Of a stretch of DNA of 64,000 nucleotides, positions 8,371 through 16,666 are shown piece after piece. The stretch lies in the NCBI GenBank assembly GCA_002835675.1, contig PIZR01000001.1, positions 534,074 to 598,073 of the forward strand. Direction: 5' to 3'. Source of the stretch: Bacillus sp. BA3 (lineage in GTDB: Bacteria; Bacillota; Bacilli; Bacillales; DSM-1321). The stretch's first letter is position 1, and each line of letters starts with the position of its first letter. The notes below the pieces were generated by a model. It had not been told where the DNA came from. It was given only the letters and a program-made list of their open reading frames with translations, and ran no database searches. The position numbers and the translations under genes are program-made.

Positions 8371-9386
8371 GTGAACGTTATTCACGTCAAGAACTTTTTG
8401 GCCCTATTGGAGCAGAAGGGCAAATGAAAATTCGCAAAAAGCACGTTTTGGTGATTGGAGCGGGTGCTCTCGGTACGGGAACTGCGGAAGGTCTTGTACG
8501 AGCCGGAATTGGGAAACTCACCATTGTTGACAGAGATTATGTAGAGTGGAGCAACCTTCAAAGACAACAGCTTTATTGTGAAGAAGATGCACAAAAAAGA
8601 ATACCGAAAGCAGTGGCAGCAAAGAATCGTTTGCAAGCGCTAAATTCGGACGTTATCGTAAATTCATTTGTGGCGGATGTATCGGTTGATGAATTGGCTA
8701 AGCTGGTTGAAGGCGTGGATTTAATATTGGATGCCACTGATAATTTCGACACCAGGATGCTTATCAACGATACTGCGCAAAAATATAAAATACCGTGGAT
8801 TTACGGGGCCTGTGTAGGAAGTTATGGGATAAGTTACACGGTGATTCCGGAGGCGACCCCATGTTTGAATTGTTTGCTGGAAACGGTTCCGATGGGAGGT
8901 CTGACATGTGATACGGCGGGAATCATCAGCCCTGCTGTTCAAACGGTCGTTGCTCATCAAATGGCGGAAGCTTTAAAAATCCTTGTCGAAGATCATGCAT
9001 CGCTAAGAAACAAAATCGTTTCATTTGATCTTTGGAAAAATGAACATTCATCCATAAATGTAGCGCAATTAAAAAAAGATACTTGTTTGTCCTGCGGGTC
9101 AAATCGAACGTATCCCCACCTCTCTTATTCAAATCGAACAAAGACAGCCGTTTTATGCGGAAGGGATTCTGTCCAGATTCGGCCGGCAATCAAGCTTGAA
9201 CGAGACTTGGCGGAACTCGAAGAATATCTTCTCGCACAAGGTGGTAAGATCGTCAGGAATCCTTATTTACTTTCATTTACCATTGGAACCCATCGGTTAG
9301 TCGTTTTTAAAGACGGACGGGCGTTGATTCATGGAACAAAAGATATTGCAGAGGCAAAAACGTTATATCATCGTTATTTTGGCTGA
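8367..9386 (+). CDS. thiF: ThiS adenylyltransferase ThiF (MoeB/E1-like)
   Basis: This E1-like enzyme activates the ThiS C-terminus with ATP. The 339-residue protein has the Rossmann motif GAGALGTG (residues 31-38), the RQQLY region, and paired zinc cysteines CLNC and CLSC. The C-terminal tail is the short extension usual in Bacillus homologues. The start ATG overlaps the thiG stop (ATGA). In B. subtilis thiD (HMP kinase) follows thiF; here nothing follows, and a hairpin and spore genes come next. Confidence 0.95.
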   Translation: MSERYSRQELFGPIGAEGQMKIRKKHVLVIGAGALGTGTAEGLVRAGIGKLTIVDRDYVEWSNLQRQQLYCEEDAQKRIPKAVAAKNRLQALNSDVIVNSFVADVSVDELAKLVEGVDLILDATDNFDTRMLINDTAQKYKIPWIYGACVGSYGISYTVIPEATPCLNCLLETVPMGGLTCDTAGIISPAVQTVVAHQMAEALKILVEDHASLRNKIVSFDLWKNEHSSINVAQLKKDTCLSCGSNRTYPHLSYSNRTKTAVLCGRDSVQIRPAIKLERDLAELEEYLLAQGGKIVRNPYLLSFTIGTHRLVVFKDGRALIHGTKDIAEAKTLYHRYFG

Positions 9387-9512
9387 AATGGATTGGCACG
9401 GACTTTAAATTCACGTTTAAACCGTGAAAGAGTGCCCAAAAAAGACGCCCATATAATAGGAAGGTATCGAACATTTTCCATGTGATTTATTTGCTGCACA
9501 AATATAAAACGA

Positions 9513-9545
9513 AAGCGGTGTCTGCCTTTTGGGGCGGCACCGCTT
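9513..9545 (+). terminator. Hairpin after the thiamine operon
   Basis: AAGCGGTG at 9513-9520 pairs with CACCGCTT at 9538-9545, with extra inner pairing. No T-run follows, so it may be a weak or bidirectional terminator between thiF and the oppositely oriented sspP. Confidence 0.5.
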
Positions 9546-9571
9546 CGTTATGGAACGATTATTTAAGCAGC

Positions 9572-9715
9572 TTACATATCATGACTGCTATTATGCTTCT
9601 GACGGGAATGCTGTCTGTTTTTCACCTTATGAGAACCGCTTAACGGTGCAGGTTGACCTGGATTATTTCCTTTAGGAGCATTTTTTCGAATATCTTTACC
9701 ATCGTTTTTGTTCAT
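9572..9715 (-). CDS. sspP: Small acid-soluble spore protein P
   Basis: A 47-residue basic protein reading [20 protein letters not shown] and ending QKHNSSHDM, which matches the SspP (CotL) pattern. It is a minor spore-core protein made in the forespore. A GGAGG-type ribosome site lies just upstream of ATG 9715 on the minus strand. In B. subtilis sspP lies beside sspO in a two-gene operon opposite citB/acnA. Here an unrelated gene on the other strand separates the two. Confidence 0.95.
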   Translation of the reverse strand: MNKNDGKDIRKNAPKGNNPGQPAPLSGSHKVKNRQHSRQKHNSSHDM

Positions 9716-9830
9716 GTTCGATCCCTCCTATCTCTTAAGATAATCAGTCCGTGAAATTTTATTCACATACATATATTTGAAAACCTCGTACATGCTATTG
9801 ATGGACACTATATTTAAGGAGCTGAACCAA

Positions 9831-10094
9831 ATGCAGGATAAACAAGATAAGCGAAGGGCTTTCCAGGAAGCCCAGCAAAGTTATCAGCAAGTATTTGATG
9901 TATACTCATCCATTGAGAAGAACGCACCGAATTACGGAACGGAATTGAAACATGTGAAGCAGGAAGTGAACGAGGCCTATCAGCAAATACAATCAGCTTT
10001 AGTCACCGCTTCCGAACATCAGAAAGAACAATTGAGGAAATTCGAACAGGATATTCAGGCAATCGTCAATGAGGTGAATTCTGAGGACTATTGA
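9831..10094 (+). CDS. Small coiled-coil protein, unknown function
   Basis: The reading frame can start at TTG 9777, but ATG 9831 follows AAGGAG by 9 nt and is the better start (87 residues). The protein is charged, Gln/Glu-rich and almost wholly helical with heptad-like spacing (QEAQQSYQQVFDVYSS, EVNEAYQQIQSALVTASEHQ). The second half recalls the YtzC/DUF2524 family of bacilli, but I cannot confirm this by eye. No signal or membrane segment. It lies between sspP and sspO on the opposite strand and ends at a long hairpin. Confidence 0.7.
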   Translation: MQDKQDKRRAFQEAQQSYQQVFDVYSSIEKNAPNYGTELKHVKQEVNEAYQQIQSALVTASEHQKEQLRKFEQDIQAIVNEVNSEDY

Positions 10095-10151
10095 GTGACA
10101 GGTTCTATCGTCTTTTGTGCGTTTTACTTTTGCGTTTCCTGATTTTAGAAT

Positions 10152-10204
10152 GGAATAGGCTTTTTGAAAAATGCAGTACAACTGCCATTTCAAAAAGCCT
10201 ATCC
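10152..10204 (+). terminator. Long bidirectional hairpin between the coiled-coil gene and sspO
   Basis: ATAGGCTTTTTGAAA pairs with TTTCAAAAAGCCTAT, and the loop itself contains TGCAGT/ACTGCC-like inner pairing. It lies between convergent genes, so it probably terminates both. Confidence 0.7.
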
Positions 10205-10230
10205 TGTTTAAAGCCTAGAAATGAGGGAAA

Positions 10231-10383
10231 TCATTGGTTTTTCTTTCTTTTTTTATTGTTTTGCCTTTGCATTTCCGATAATGGCGGTTCATTTCCCAAT
10301 TCATCATTGTATCCAGCCCCATTACCTTGCGCTTTTGCAGCATTCATACCCGGTATAACATGATTTGCCTTTTGTTTTGTCAT
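10231..10383 (-). CDS. sspO: Small acid-soluble spore protein O
   Basis: A 50-residue protein beginning [20 protein letters not shown] and ending [12 protein letters not shown], as in SspO (CotK). It is a minor spore-core protein made in the forespore. The ribosome site GGAGGTG lies just upstream on the minus strand. It stands divergent from acnA, as sspO does in B. subtilis. Confidence 0.95.
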   Translation of the reverse strand: MTKQKANHVIPGMNAAKAQGNGAGYNDELGNEPPLSEMQRQNNKKRKKNQ

Positions 10384-10549
10384 TTCGACACCTCCACCCA
10401 TAGAATGCGATAATGTCGAATGATTATGTATGAAGTACTAATATGTTTTGTTGGAATAATTTATCAGCCCATAAATAAGGGTATTTTCAATAAAACTCAT
10501 ATCAGCATCGCTTCCTAAATGCACTTTAATATGTGGGGGATTTTTTTCT

Positions 10550-10564
10550 ATAAGAGAAACTTAT
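10550..10564 (+). promoter_or_regulatory. Candidate CcpC operator upstream of acnA
   Basis: ATAAGagaaaCTTAT is a dyad of the ATAA-N7-TTAT form known for the citrate-responsive LysR-type repressor CcpC. Its centre is about 61 bp upstream of the predicted transcription start, and in B. subtilis citB the dyad is centred near -66. A second half site (TTAT) falls near 10593-10596, about -25, again as in B. subtilis. Confidence 0.6.
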
Positions 10565-10582
10565 CAAAAACAATAACTTTCT

Positions 10583-10611
10583 TGTTATTTACTTATACTC
10601 ATTTCTATATT
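10583..10611 (+). promoter_or_regulatory. Predicted sigma-A promoter of acnA
   Basis: TTGTTA (10583-10588) and TATATT (10606-10611) are 17 bp apart. The start near 10618 would give a leader of about 150 nt. The promoter lies just downstream of the CcpC-type dyad. Confidence 0.6.
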
Positions 10612-10768
10612 AGTATTAAGTTGAAGGAAGAGTTAGGGTGGGAGAAGAGAGAGAAAATTCGACAAACTAACTTTTTTACTTATATTTATAGTAAACATGG
10701 TTTCAGTGAACCAGGTTTTACTTTTATGTGCAGAATACGTTCTGACAGTTTAATAGGGGGTAATATTC

Positions 10769-13480
10769 ATGACGAAAAATGACGTATACCAAGCGCGTAA
10801 GTCCTTTGAAATTGAAGGGAAACGCTACAACTACTACAGCCTAGACGCTATTGAAAAAGCAGGGGACGGCCAAGTATCTCGCCTTCCATATTCCATTAAA
10901 GTGTTACTTGAAGCGGTACTTCGCCAAGTAGACGGAAGAGTAATCACAAAAGAACATGTTGCGAACCTTGCTAAATGGGGAACAAGCGAGCAACAAGATA
11001 TAGATGTTCCTTTCAAACCATCTCGTGTTATCCTACAAGATTTCACTGGTGTTCCAGTTGTTGTTGATTTAGCTTCTCTACGTAATGCATTCGCTGCACT
11101 TGGTGGAGATCCTGACAAAATCAACCCGGAAATTCCAGTTGACCTTGTAATTGACCACTCTGTACAAGTTGATAAAGCAGGTACAATCGATTCCCTTGAT
11201 GCCAATATGGATCTTGAATTCGAACGTAATGCAGAGCGTTACCAGTTCCTAAGCTGGGCTCAAAAATCATTCAATAACTACCGTGCGGTTCCACCAGCAA
11301 CTGGTATCGTTCACCAAGTTAACCTTGAGTACCTTGCGAACGTAGTGCATGCAGTTGAAACTCCAAACGGCGATTTTGAAGTATTCCCTGACTCTGTATT
11401 CGGTACAGATTCTCATACTACAATGATCAACGGTATTGGTGTTCTTGGTTGGGGCGTCGGCGGTATCGAAGCAGAAGCAGGCATGCTTGGACAGCCTTCA
11501 TACTTCCCGGTACCTAAAGTAGTCGGTGTAAAACTGACTGGTCAACTTCCTAAAGGAACAACAGCTACTGACCTTGCATTGAAAGTGACTCAAGTTCTTC
11601 GTGCACACGGCGTAGTTGGTAAGTTTGTTGAGTTCTACGGTCCTGGAGTAGGATACCTTCCACTTGCTGACCGTGCAACAATCGCTAACATGGCTCCTGA
11701 ATATGGTGCTACAGTTGGTTTCTTCCCTGTCGATGCAGAAGCGATCGATTACATGCGTTTAACAGGCCGTGATGAAAAACAAATTAAAGTGGTTGAATCT
11801 TACTGCAAAGAAAATGGATTGTTCTACTCTCCTGAAAACGAAGATCCAGCATACAATGATGTTGTGGAAATCGACCTTTCAGCAATTGAACCAAACCTTT
11901 CAGGCCCTAAACGCCCGCAAGATTTGATTCCACTTTCTCAAATGAAACAATCTTTCCATGATGCTATCAATGCACCTATGGGTAACCAAGGTTTCGGCAT
12001 GGACAATTCTGAATTGGATAAAGAAGTAACTGTTAAATTTGCCGATGGTAAAGAAACGGTAATGAAAACAGGTGCGATCGCAATTGCTGCAATCACAAGC
12101 TGTACAAATACTTCTAACCCATACGTAATGCTTGGGGCAGGTCTTATTGCTAAAAAAGCAGTTGAAAAAGGCTTGACTGTTCCGGATTATGTAAAAACAT
12201 CATTGGCACCAGGTTCTAAAGTTGTTACTGGTTACCTTCGTGATGCAGGTCTTCAACCATACCTTGATCAATTAGGATTCAACGTAGTTGGTTACGGCTG
12301 TACAACATGTATCGGTAACTCAGGTCCATTGGCTGATGAAATCGAAGCAGCTGTTGCTGAAGCAGATCTATTAGTAACTTCAGTACTTTCTGGTAACCGT
12401 AACTTTGAAGGTCGTATTCACCCACTTGTAAAAGCAAACTATCTTGCTTCACCTACTTTGGTTGTAGCTTATGCTCTTGCTGGAACTGTGGACTTCGATC
12501 TTAACAATGATTCTCTTGGTAAAGACAAAGATGGCAACGATGTATATCTTGCTGATATCTGGCCATCACAAGAAGAAGTTAACGCTGCTGTTAAAGCAAC
12601 AGTTACACCGGAATTATTCCGTAAAGAATACGAAACAGTATTCAACGATAACAAACGTTGGAATGAAATCCAAACAAGCAACGAAGCGATTTATGCTTTC
12701 GATTCTAAATCAACATACATTCAAAATCCTCCATTCTTTGAAGGATTATCACCAGAACCAGGTTCCGTTAACCCGCTTTCCGGCTTGCGCGTAGTAGGTA
12801 AATTCGGTGACTCAGTAACAACTGACCACATTTCACCTGCAGGTGCAATCGGTAAAGATACACCAGCTGGTATTTACCTTCGTGAAAACGGAGTGAAACC
12901 ACGTGACTTTAACTCTTACGGTTCTCGTCGTGGTAACCATGAAGCAATGATGCGCGGAACATTCGCTAACATTCGTATCCGTAACCAAGTTGCTCCAGGT
13001 ACAGAAGGTGGTTTCACTACTTACTGGCCAACTGGCGACGTAATGGCTATCTATGATGCTTGTATGAAATACAAAGCTGATGGAACAGGTCTTGCTGTAA
13101 TTGCTGGTAAAGACTATGGTATGGGAAGCTCTCGTGACTGGGCTGCAAAAGGTACTAACCTTCTTGGCATCAAAACAGTTATCGCTGAAAGCTTCGAACG
13201 TATTCACCGTTCTAACCTTGCGTTAATGGGTGTTCTTCCTCTTCAATTCAAAGAAGGCGAAAACGCTGAAACACTAGGATTGACTGGTAAAGAAGCGATT
13301 GCAGTTAAAATCGACGAAACAGTTAAACCACGTGATATCGTAACAGTTACAGCTACTGATGAAGCTGGAAACGTAAAAGAATTTGATGTACTTGTTCGTT
13401 TCGATTCCGAAATCGAAATCGACTACTACCGTCACGGTGGTATCCTTCAAATGGTATTACGTAATAAATTAAAAGGCTAA
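10769..13480 (+). CDS. acnA: Aconitate hydratase (aconitase) A
   Basis: Aconitase interconverts citrate and isocitrate in the TCA cycle and, in Bacillus, also binds RNA when its cluster is lost. The 903-residue protein is full length. The 4Fe-4S ligands are Cys445 (SCTNTSNP) and Cys511/Cys514 ([12 protein letters not shown]). The C-terminal swivelling domain carries the [11 protein letters not shown] substrate loop. Codon use is strongly biased to frequent codons (GAA, CGT, GGT, AAC), unlike its neighbours, as expected of a very abundant enzyme. It has its own CcpC-type promoter and terminator, so it is monocistronic. ATG 10769 follows TAGGGGGT by 8 nt. Confidence 0.98.
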   Translation: MTKNDVYQARKSFEIEGKRYNYYSLDAIEKAGDGQVSRLPYSIKVLLEAVLRQVDGRVITKEHVANLAKWGTSEQQDIDVPFKPSRVILQDFTGVPVVVDLASLRNAFAALGGDPDKINPEIPVDLVIDHSVQVDKAGTIDSLDANMDLEFERNAERYQFLSWAQKSFNNYRAVPPATGIVHQVNLEYLANVVHAVETPNGDFEVFPDSVFGTDSHTTMINGIGVLGWGVGGIEAEAGMLGQPSYFPVPKVVGVKLTGQLPKGTTATDLALKVTQVLRAHGVVGKFVEFYGPGVGYLPLADRATIANMAPEYGATVGFFPVDAEAIDYMRLTGRDEKQIKVVESYCKENGLFYSPENEDPAYNDVVEIDLSAIEPNLSGPKRPQDLIPLSQMKQSFHDAINAPMGNQGFGMDNSELDKEVTVKFADGKETVMKTGAIAIAAITSCTNTSNPYVMLGAGLIAKKAVEKGLTVPDYVKTSLAPGSKVVTGYLRDAGLQPYLDQLGFNVVGYGCTTCIGNSGPLADEIEAAVAEADLLVTSVLSGNRNFEGRIHPLVKANYLASPTLVVAYALAGTVDFDLNNDSLGKDKDGNDVYLADIWPSQEEVNAAVKATVTPELFRKEYETVFNDNKRWNEIQTSNEAIYAFDSKSTYIQNPPFFEGLSPEPGSVNPLSGLRVVGKFGDSVTTDHISPAGAIGKDTPAGIYLRENGVKPRDFNSYGSRRGNHEAMMRGTFANIRIRNQVAPGTEGGFTTYWPTGDVMAIYDACMKYKADGTGLAVIAGKDYGMGSSRDWAAKGTNLLGIKTVIAESFERIHRSNLALMGVLPLQFKEGENAETLGLTGKEAIAVKIDETVKPRDIVTVTATDEAGNVKEFDVLVRFDSEIEIDYYRHGGILQMVLRNKLKG

Positions 13481-13494
13481 TTTCAGCTTTTAGG

Positions 13495-13532
13495 AAGCGG
13501 TAAACCTACTTATCAGGTTTACCGCTTTTTTT
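13495..13532 (+). terminator. acnA terminator
   Basis: AAGCGGTAAACCT pairs with AGGTTTACCGCTT around a short loop, followed by TTTTTTTG. Confidence 0.93.
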
Positions 13533-13686
13533 GTGTCAAGTTTATGAAACAATGTGATATCATGTTATGATTTAAAGGAATTGCACTTTTCCGGAGGTCC
13601 TTTTATTGTTAAGATGGAATAGGGAAGTTGTTCTATTTCTGGAAATGGACTAATATTTTTATTGTAATGAGACTAGGGGGACGAGT

Positions 13687-14220
13687 ATGCTTAAAAAAAT
13701 TATTGCTTCGGTGGCCTTACTATCACTTATTACTGTAGCGATTGTGCAGGCGATGGATAATGACTCAAAGGAAAATAACGAAAAAGATGCTTTGGGCGGA
13801 TTGAAAATTGGAGCTAAAGCACCGAATTTCTCCCTGAAAACTTTGGATGGGAAACAAGTTGAATTATCGGATTATAAGGGCAAAAAGGTAATGCTGAATT
13901 TTTGGGCAACGTGGTGTCCGCCTTGCAAGAAGGAAATGCCGGATATGGAGAAATATACACAGCAAGCGGGTGATGATGTCGTCGTACTTGCCGTTAATAT
14001 TGACCCTGAAAATGATGTACAAGCATTTGTAGAGGATAATGGAATTACTTTTACCATACCGCTGGACAGTCAAAGTGCCAAAAATCCAGTGAATGAGCGC
14101 TACAAGATTCTTAGCATACCGACAACGTACTTCATCGACAAACAAGGCATCATCAGGAATAAGGTAATTTCAGCCATGCAATTAAAAGATATGGAACGAA
14201 ATATAAATAGTATGCAGTAG
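13687..14220 (+). CDS. yneN: Membrane-anchored thioredoxin-like protein YneN (TlpA/ResA family)
   Basis: A 177-residue protein with an N-terminal hydrophobic anchor (residues 3-22) and an extracytoplasmic thioredoxin fold. The redox motif is WCPPC (Cys77, Cys80), and the cis-proline loop is IPTTYFID. The family reduces disulfides outside the membrane, for example in cytochrome c maturation (ResA) or spore cortex formation (StoA). Its place directly after aconitase is that of B. subtilis yneN. The partner is not known. ATG 13687 is preceded by AGGGGGACG. Confidence 0.9.
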   Translation: MLKKIIASVALLSLITVAIVQAMDNDSKENNEKDALGGLKIGAKAPNFSLKTLDGKQVELSDYKGKKVMLNFWATWCPPCKKEMPDMEKYTQQAGDDVVVLAVNIDPENDVQAFVEDNGITFTIPLDSQSAKNPVNERYKILSIPTTYFIDKQGIIRNKVISAMQLKDMERNINSMQ

Positions 14221-14328
14221 GGGAACTTTATGAAGTTCCAACAGTATTGAAGGAATTAGCGAAACTCGGTGCCCAAACCCGGCTAGATGCATGGGGCTAG
14301 GAGACTTGGCGGCAGTCGGAGGTTTGTA

Positions 14329-14370
14329 GACAAGAGGGGGCGGAATTAAAAAATTCCGAACCCTTTTGTC
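14329..14370 (-). repeat. Hairpin element (GACAAAAGGG motif)
   Basis: GACAAGAGGG...CGGAATT pairs with AATTCCG..CCCTTTTGTC around an A-rich loop. Read on the minus strand it starts GACAAAAGGGTTC. That is the same motif that opens the repeat copy at 55108, so both may derive from one mobile repeat family. Confidence 0.6.
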
Positions 14371-14508
14371 AATGGCAGCCTCCATTTTACGTGGCACCAG
14401 TTGGTATAAAAGTAATCATTTCCAGTTCGATCTCGCTGAATAGAATCATGTTTAGAAAGTATCCTCATCACCTCAAGTTTTATTAATTCTATTTTAAGGC
14501 AGTGAAGA

Positions 14509-14675
14509 CTTTAGGCAAAAGGGTTCTATCTAAAAGTTAAAACAAAGTTGATTGGAACGGAAGGTACGAGAATCCTGCGGGAAAAGCGAGTCCAGGGGAG
14601 ACCCGCAGGCGCAAAGGCGCCGAGGAGGCTCCCGGACCGCCCGCGGAAAGCGAGTGCCTGGAGAGGAAATCAACG
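14509..14675 (+). repeat. GC-rich dispersed repeat (REP-like), full copy
   Basis: It begins with TTCTATCTAAAAGTTAAAAC, continues through GTTGATTGGAACGGAAGG, then the very GC-rich core with CTGCGGGAAAAGCGAG, GACCCGCAGGCGCAAAGG and CCGCCCGCGGAAAGCGAG, and ends near GGAAATCAAC. The ends form an imperfect inverted repeat (GTTGATT / AAATCAAC) and the core folds into stacked GC hairpins. Repeats of this look are common between genes in Bacillus and relatives. A shortened copy lies at 55101-55157. A 67-codon open frame inside it is a by-product of the GC content. Confidence 0.8.
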
Positions 14676-14699
14676 TACATTGTACAAACCAAAAAAACT

Positions 14700-14734
14700 G
14701 TAGACAACCTCGATTTTCATCGAGGTTAGTCTAC
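14700..14734. terminator. Strong hairpin GTAGAC-AACCTCGAT
   Basis: GTAGACAACCTCGAT pairs almost perfectly with ATCGAGGTTAGTCTAC across a TTTC loop. It directly follows the GC-rich repeat and precedes a second hairpin. The lack of a T-run makes it a structure of unknown role rather than a clear terminator. Confidence 0.55.
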
Positions 14735-14740
14735 ATTCTG

Positions 14741-14769
14741 ACGGAACCCTTATGAAGTTCCGTTTTATT
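14741..14769 (+). terminator. Terminator-like hairpin
   Basis: ACGGAAC pairs with GTTCCGT and is followed by TTTATTATTT. It repeats the GGAAC...TATGAAGTTCC pattern seen at 14222-14239. Confidence 0.6.
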
Positions 14770-14897
14770 ATTTGTTAACAAAGTTGTCAAACTTTAATGA
14801 AAAAATCAAAAAATTTAAAAAATTATGGTTAATGTTCATGAATAAAGGGTTAAAGTATAGAGAGCGGATAAATGGAATTTTAATCAGGTTAAAAATC

Positions 14898-14912
14898 TGA
14901 TAATTATAACAA
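14898..14912 (+). promoter_or_regulatory. Candidate Fur box upstream of fbpB-like gene
   Basis: TGATAATTATAACAA matches the 7-1-7 Fur pattern TGATAATnATTATCA perfectly in the first half and at 4 of 7 positions in the second. It lies about 85 bp before the start of a gene whose family is Fur-controlled. Confidence 0.4.
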
Positions 14913-14997
14913 TTAAAGGGATGTAAACCATATAGTCATAATTTTACGTTAATTTGGCAATACTGAAAATTATATTAAAAATAAGTAGGTGAAAAGT

Positions 14998-15126
14998 ATG
15001 AAGAAAAGAAAAAGGACATTTGAAGAATTAATTAAAGAAAATAAAAGGGAATTATTGATGGACGTTAAGCAAATGGAAAGACTTGAGGAACGTCTTGAAA
15101 AAAAACATATGCAAAAGGCTGAATAG
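14998..15126 (+). CDS. Small Fur-regulated basic protein, FbpB type
   Basis: A 42-residue charged helical protein starting [20 protein letters not shown] and ending [15 protein letters not shown]. This is the pattern of the FbpB family (Fur-regulated basic protein), which in B. subtilis helps the small RNA FsrA spare iron. It has a ribosome site (TAGGTG) and a candidate Fur box upstream, and a terminator after it. Identification rests on pattern memory; the exact paralogue is uncertain. Confidence 0.75.
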   Translation: MKKRKRTFEELIKENKRELLMDVKQMERLEERLEKKHMQKAE

Positions 15127-15140
15127 GTTTATGCTTAAAA

Positions 15141-15187
15141 AGAGCCAGTGCCATGAAGGTCCCTTCAAGGTGCTGGCTCTTTTTTCA
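15141..15187 (+). terminator. Terminator after the FbpB-like gene
   Basis: AGAGCCAGTGCC pairs (two G-T pairs) with GGTGCTGGCTCT, followed by TTTTTTC. Confidence 0.85.
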
Positions 15188-15268
15188 TGGCTTTTTCAAA
15201 AACTGGCATTCATGAATTTCCTCTTTTTTATCCATGATAAGAGAAGGATAAGAGAAGGAGGCGATAAA

Positions 15269-15412
15269 ATGGGTAATCCAAAAAAAGATTCCAAACACTT
15301 TAGACCGAGCCATCTAGGGACACAACCAATAGCAGCAGGTGGGAATAACGGTAAGAAAATGCAGGACAAATCCGGGAAACATCCTCAGGTCATTCAAACT
15401 AAAGGCGAGTAA
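15269..15412 (+). CDS. sspN: Small acid-soluble spore protein N
   Basis: A 47-residue protein, [20 protein letters not shown]...[18 protein letters not shown], matching SspN end to end. It is a minor spore-core protein. ATG 15269 has AAGGAGG upstream; longer readings in this frame start inside the preceding terminator and are not real. sspN and tlp are adjacent, as in B. subtilis. Confidence 0.95.
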   Translation: MGNPKKDSKHFRPSHLGTQPIAAGGNNGKKMQDKSGKHPQVIQTKGE

Positions 15413-15475
15413 TCAAGGCTTAATAAAGTAATCGTAATAATATTATGTAAATAAAAAAACATGAGGTGGAAATTA

Positions 15476-15721
15476 ATGGGCACAAATAAGAACAATCCGG
15501 ATAATCGTTTGGATAATGTTGAAAAAATTCAAGATGCAATAGAAAATACGGAAGAGAACATAATAGCTGCAAATGAAACGTTATCATTCTCTTCAGGGGA
15601 GGAAAAACAGGCAATTCAGGCTAAAAATGAACGAAGAAGAAAGAGCATTGATGGAATGAAGGAAGAAATGCAAGATGAGCAGGAAGCTCGGGAAAGCGGT
15701 TATAGTAACGATAATATGTAA
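15476..15721 (+). CDS. tlp: Small acid-soluble spore protein Tlp (thioredoxin-like)
   Basis: An 81-residue, very acidic and Asn/Glu-rich helical protein. It carries the Tlp pattern NPDNRLDNVEKIQDAIENT and FSSGEEKQAIQAKNERRR. Despite its name it has no redox motif. ATG 15476 follows GAGGTGG by 6 nt. A terminator (15737-15770) follows. Confidence 0.95.
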   Translation: MGTNKNNPDNRLDNVEKIQDAIENTEENIIAANETLSFSSGEEKQAIQAKNERRRKSIDGMKEEMQDEQEARESGYSNDNM

Positions 15722-15736
15722 ATAACTAGGTAAAGG

Positions 15737-15770
15737 GGAGAAAGAGGCAAGAAATCTTTCTCCTCTTTTA
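15737..15770 (+). terminator. tlp terminator
   Basis: GGAGAAAGA pairs with TCTTTCTCC, followed by TCTTTTATTT. Confidence 0.85.
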
Positions 15771-15879
15771 TTTAGGTTCATTGAAGGGAAGCAGTCCAGA
15801 TTAAGACAGCTTAAATGAATTTTGAACAATTGTTATGGTAAAATGTTTATTGCAATAGAAATGAAAGTGGGGAAACAAA

Positions 15880-16311
15880 ATGTTCATAGCTGAAAACGAA
15901 ATTGAAGTGCGGTATGCAGAGACAGATCAAATGGGTGTTGTTTACCATGCGAATTATTTAATATGGATGGAACTAGGCAGGACAAAATTGATAAATGATT
16001 TAGGGTTTTATTATGCTGATATGGAAGCGGATGGCATCCTCTCACCTGTTATGGATATTCAGGCTTCGTATAAAACCCCTGTTAGATATGGTGATAAGGT
16101 AAAAATTAAAACCTGGATTGAAAAATATGACGGCTTGCGGGTCGTTTATGGGTATGAGATCGTTAATGGGAAAAATGAAGTAGCGGCTACAGGTCATTCT
16201 TCCCACGTTTGCGTTAAAAAGGAGAGCTTCCGCCCGATATCCATTAAACGCATGTATCCTGAATGGCATGAGGCCTATGAGAAAAATAAAAAGCAGGATG
16301 AATTGGTTTAA
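15880..16311 (+). CDS. yneP: Acyl-CoA thioesterase YneP (4HBT family)
   Basis: A single hot-dog domain of 143 residues. The 4-hydroxybenzoyl-CoA thioesterase signature is at the N-terminus (RYAETDQMGVVYHANYL..ME.GR), and the catalytic Asp is in ETDQMG. It hydrolyses acyl-CoA esters; the natural substrate is unknown. It is followed 25 nt later by yneQ, as in B. subtilis. The start ATG 15880 has GGGGA upstream. Confidence 0.92.
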   Translation: MFIAENEIEVRYAETDQMGVVYHANYLIWMELGRTKLINDLGFYYADMEADGILSPVMDIQASYKTPVRYGDKVKIKTWIEKYDGLRVVYGYEIVNGKNEVAATGHSSHVCVKKESFRPISIKRMYPEWHEAYEKNKKQDELV

Positions 16312-16336
16312 TTATAATTATTGAGGTGATCAAAAG

Positions 16337-16630
16337 ATGGCTTTTGGGATTAAACGGGTAGACGTAGTAGCCTGGAAGCAGAAAATCGATCAAGGCCAAA
16401 TTGCTTTTTTAACTCATTATTGGCTGGATGACCGATTTCCCGGTTGCAAGACGGTTACAAAAGTGGGATGCAAAGATTTACGGCGTTTATCGGAGTGGGG
16501 TAAGCAATACGGGCTTAAAAAAGAGTGGATTCATCACAGGAAGGATGGCTATTCACATTTCGATCTTTTAGGGGAAAAGCAAGCGGAAATTCTTAGAGCG
16601 GAAGATATTAAAGAGCGTCTGCTCGATTGA
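16337..16630 (+). CDS. yneQ: Conserved hypothetical protein YneQ
   Basis: A 97-residue soluble protein with the Bacillus YneQ pattern (WKQ.ID.GQIAFLTHYWLDDRFPGC, then VGC.DL..L..WG..YGL). The two Cys and several His could bind metal, but no function is known. It sits between yneP and the convergent yneR in the same order as in B. subtilis. Confidence 0.88.
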   Translation: MAFGIKRVDVVAWKQKIDQGQIAFLTHYWLDDRFPGCKTVTKVGCKDLRRLSEWGKQYGLKKEWIHHRKDGYSHFDLLGEKQAEILRAEDIKERLLD

Positions 16631-16641
16631 ACAAGAAAAAA

Positions 16642-16664
16642 CAGCGGTTACACCGCTGCTTTAT
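16642..16664. terminator. Bidirectional terminator between yneQ and yneR
   Basis: CAGCGGT pairs with ACCGCTG. An A-run lies on one side and T-rich sequence on the other, fitting convergent genes. Confidence 0.8.
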
Positions 16665-16666
16665 TG

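Larger units (their letters stand above)
14221..14997. other. 777-bp gene-free stretch: mosaic of hairpins and repeat fragments
   Basis: No gene of convincing length is present. The stretch holds a small hairpin (GGAACTT/AAGTTCC, 14222-14239), a longer hairpin at 14329-14370, a dispersed GC-rich repeat at 14509-14675, a strong hairpin at 14700-14734 and a terminator at 14741-14769. After these comes the AT-rich promoter region of fbpB. Bases 14240-14310 read openly (ELAKLGAQTRLDAWGLGDL) and faintly recall a glycerol-phosphate dehydrogenase fragment, but not enough to call. Confidence 0.7.

Noticed and set aside
10519..10782. 87-codon open frame upstream of and overlapping acnA
   Set aside because: It covers the acnA promoter and leader, has no ribosome site, and its residues show no family pattern.
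12833..13207. Long antisense frames within acnA (also at 10834-11205)
   Set aside because: They arise from the strong codon bias of acnA; no start signals and biased Thr/Ser/Cys composition.
14240..14330. Fragment of a glycerol-3-phosphate dehydrogenase-like gene
   Set aside because: Only a faint match over about 20 residues (ELAKLGAQT...GLGDL), with no second block to support it.
14552..14755. 67-codon open frame in the GC-rich repeat
   Set aside because: It lies wholly inside a dispersed non-coding repeat and hairpins, and the protein is low-complexity Arg/Gly-rich without any recognisable domain.
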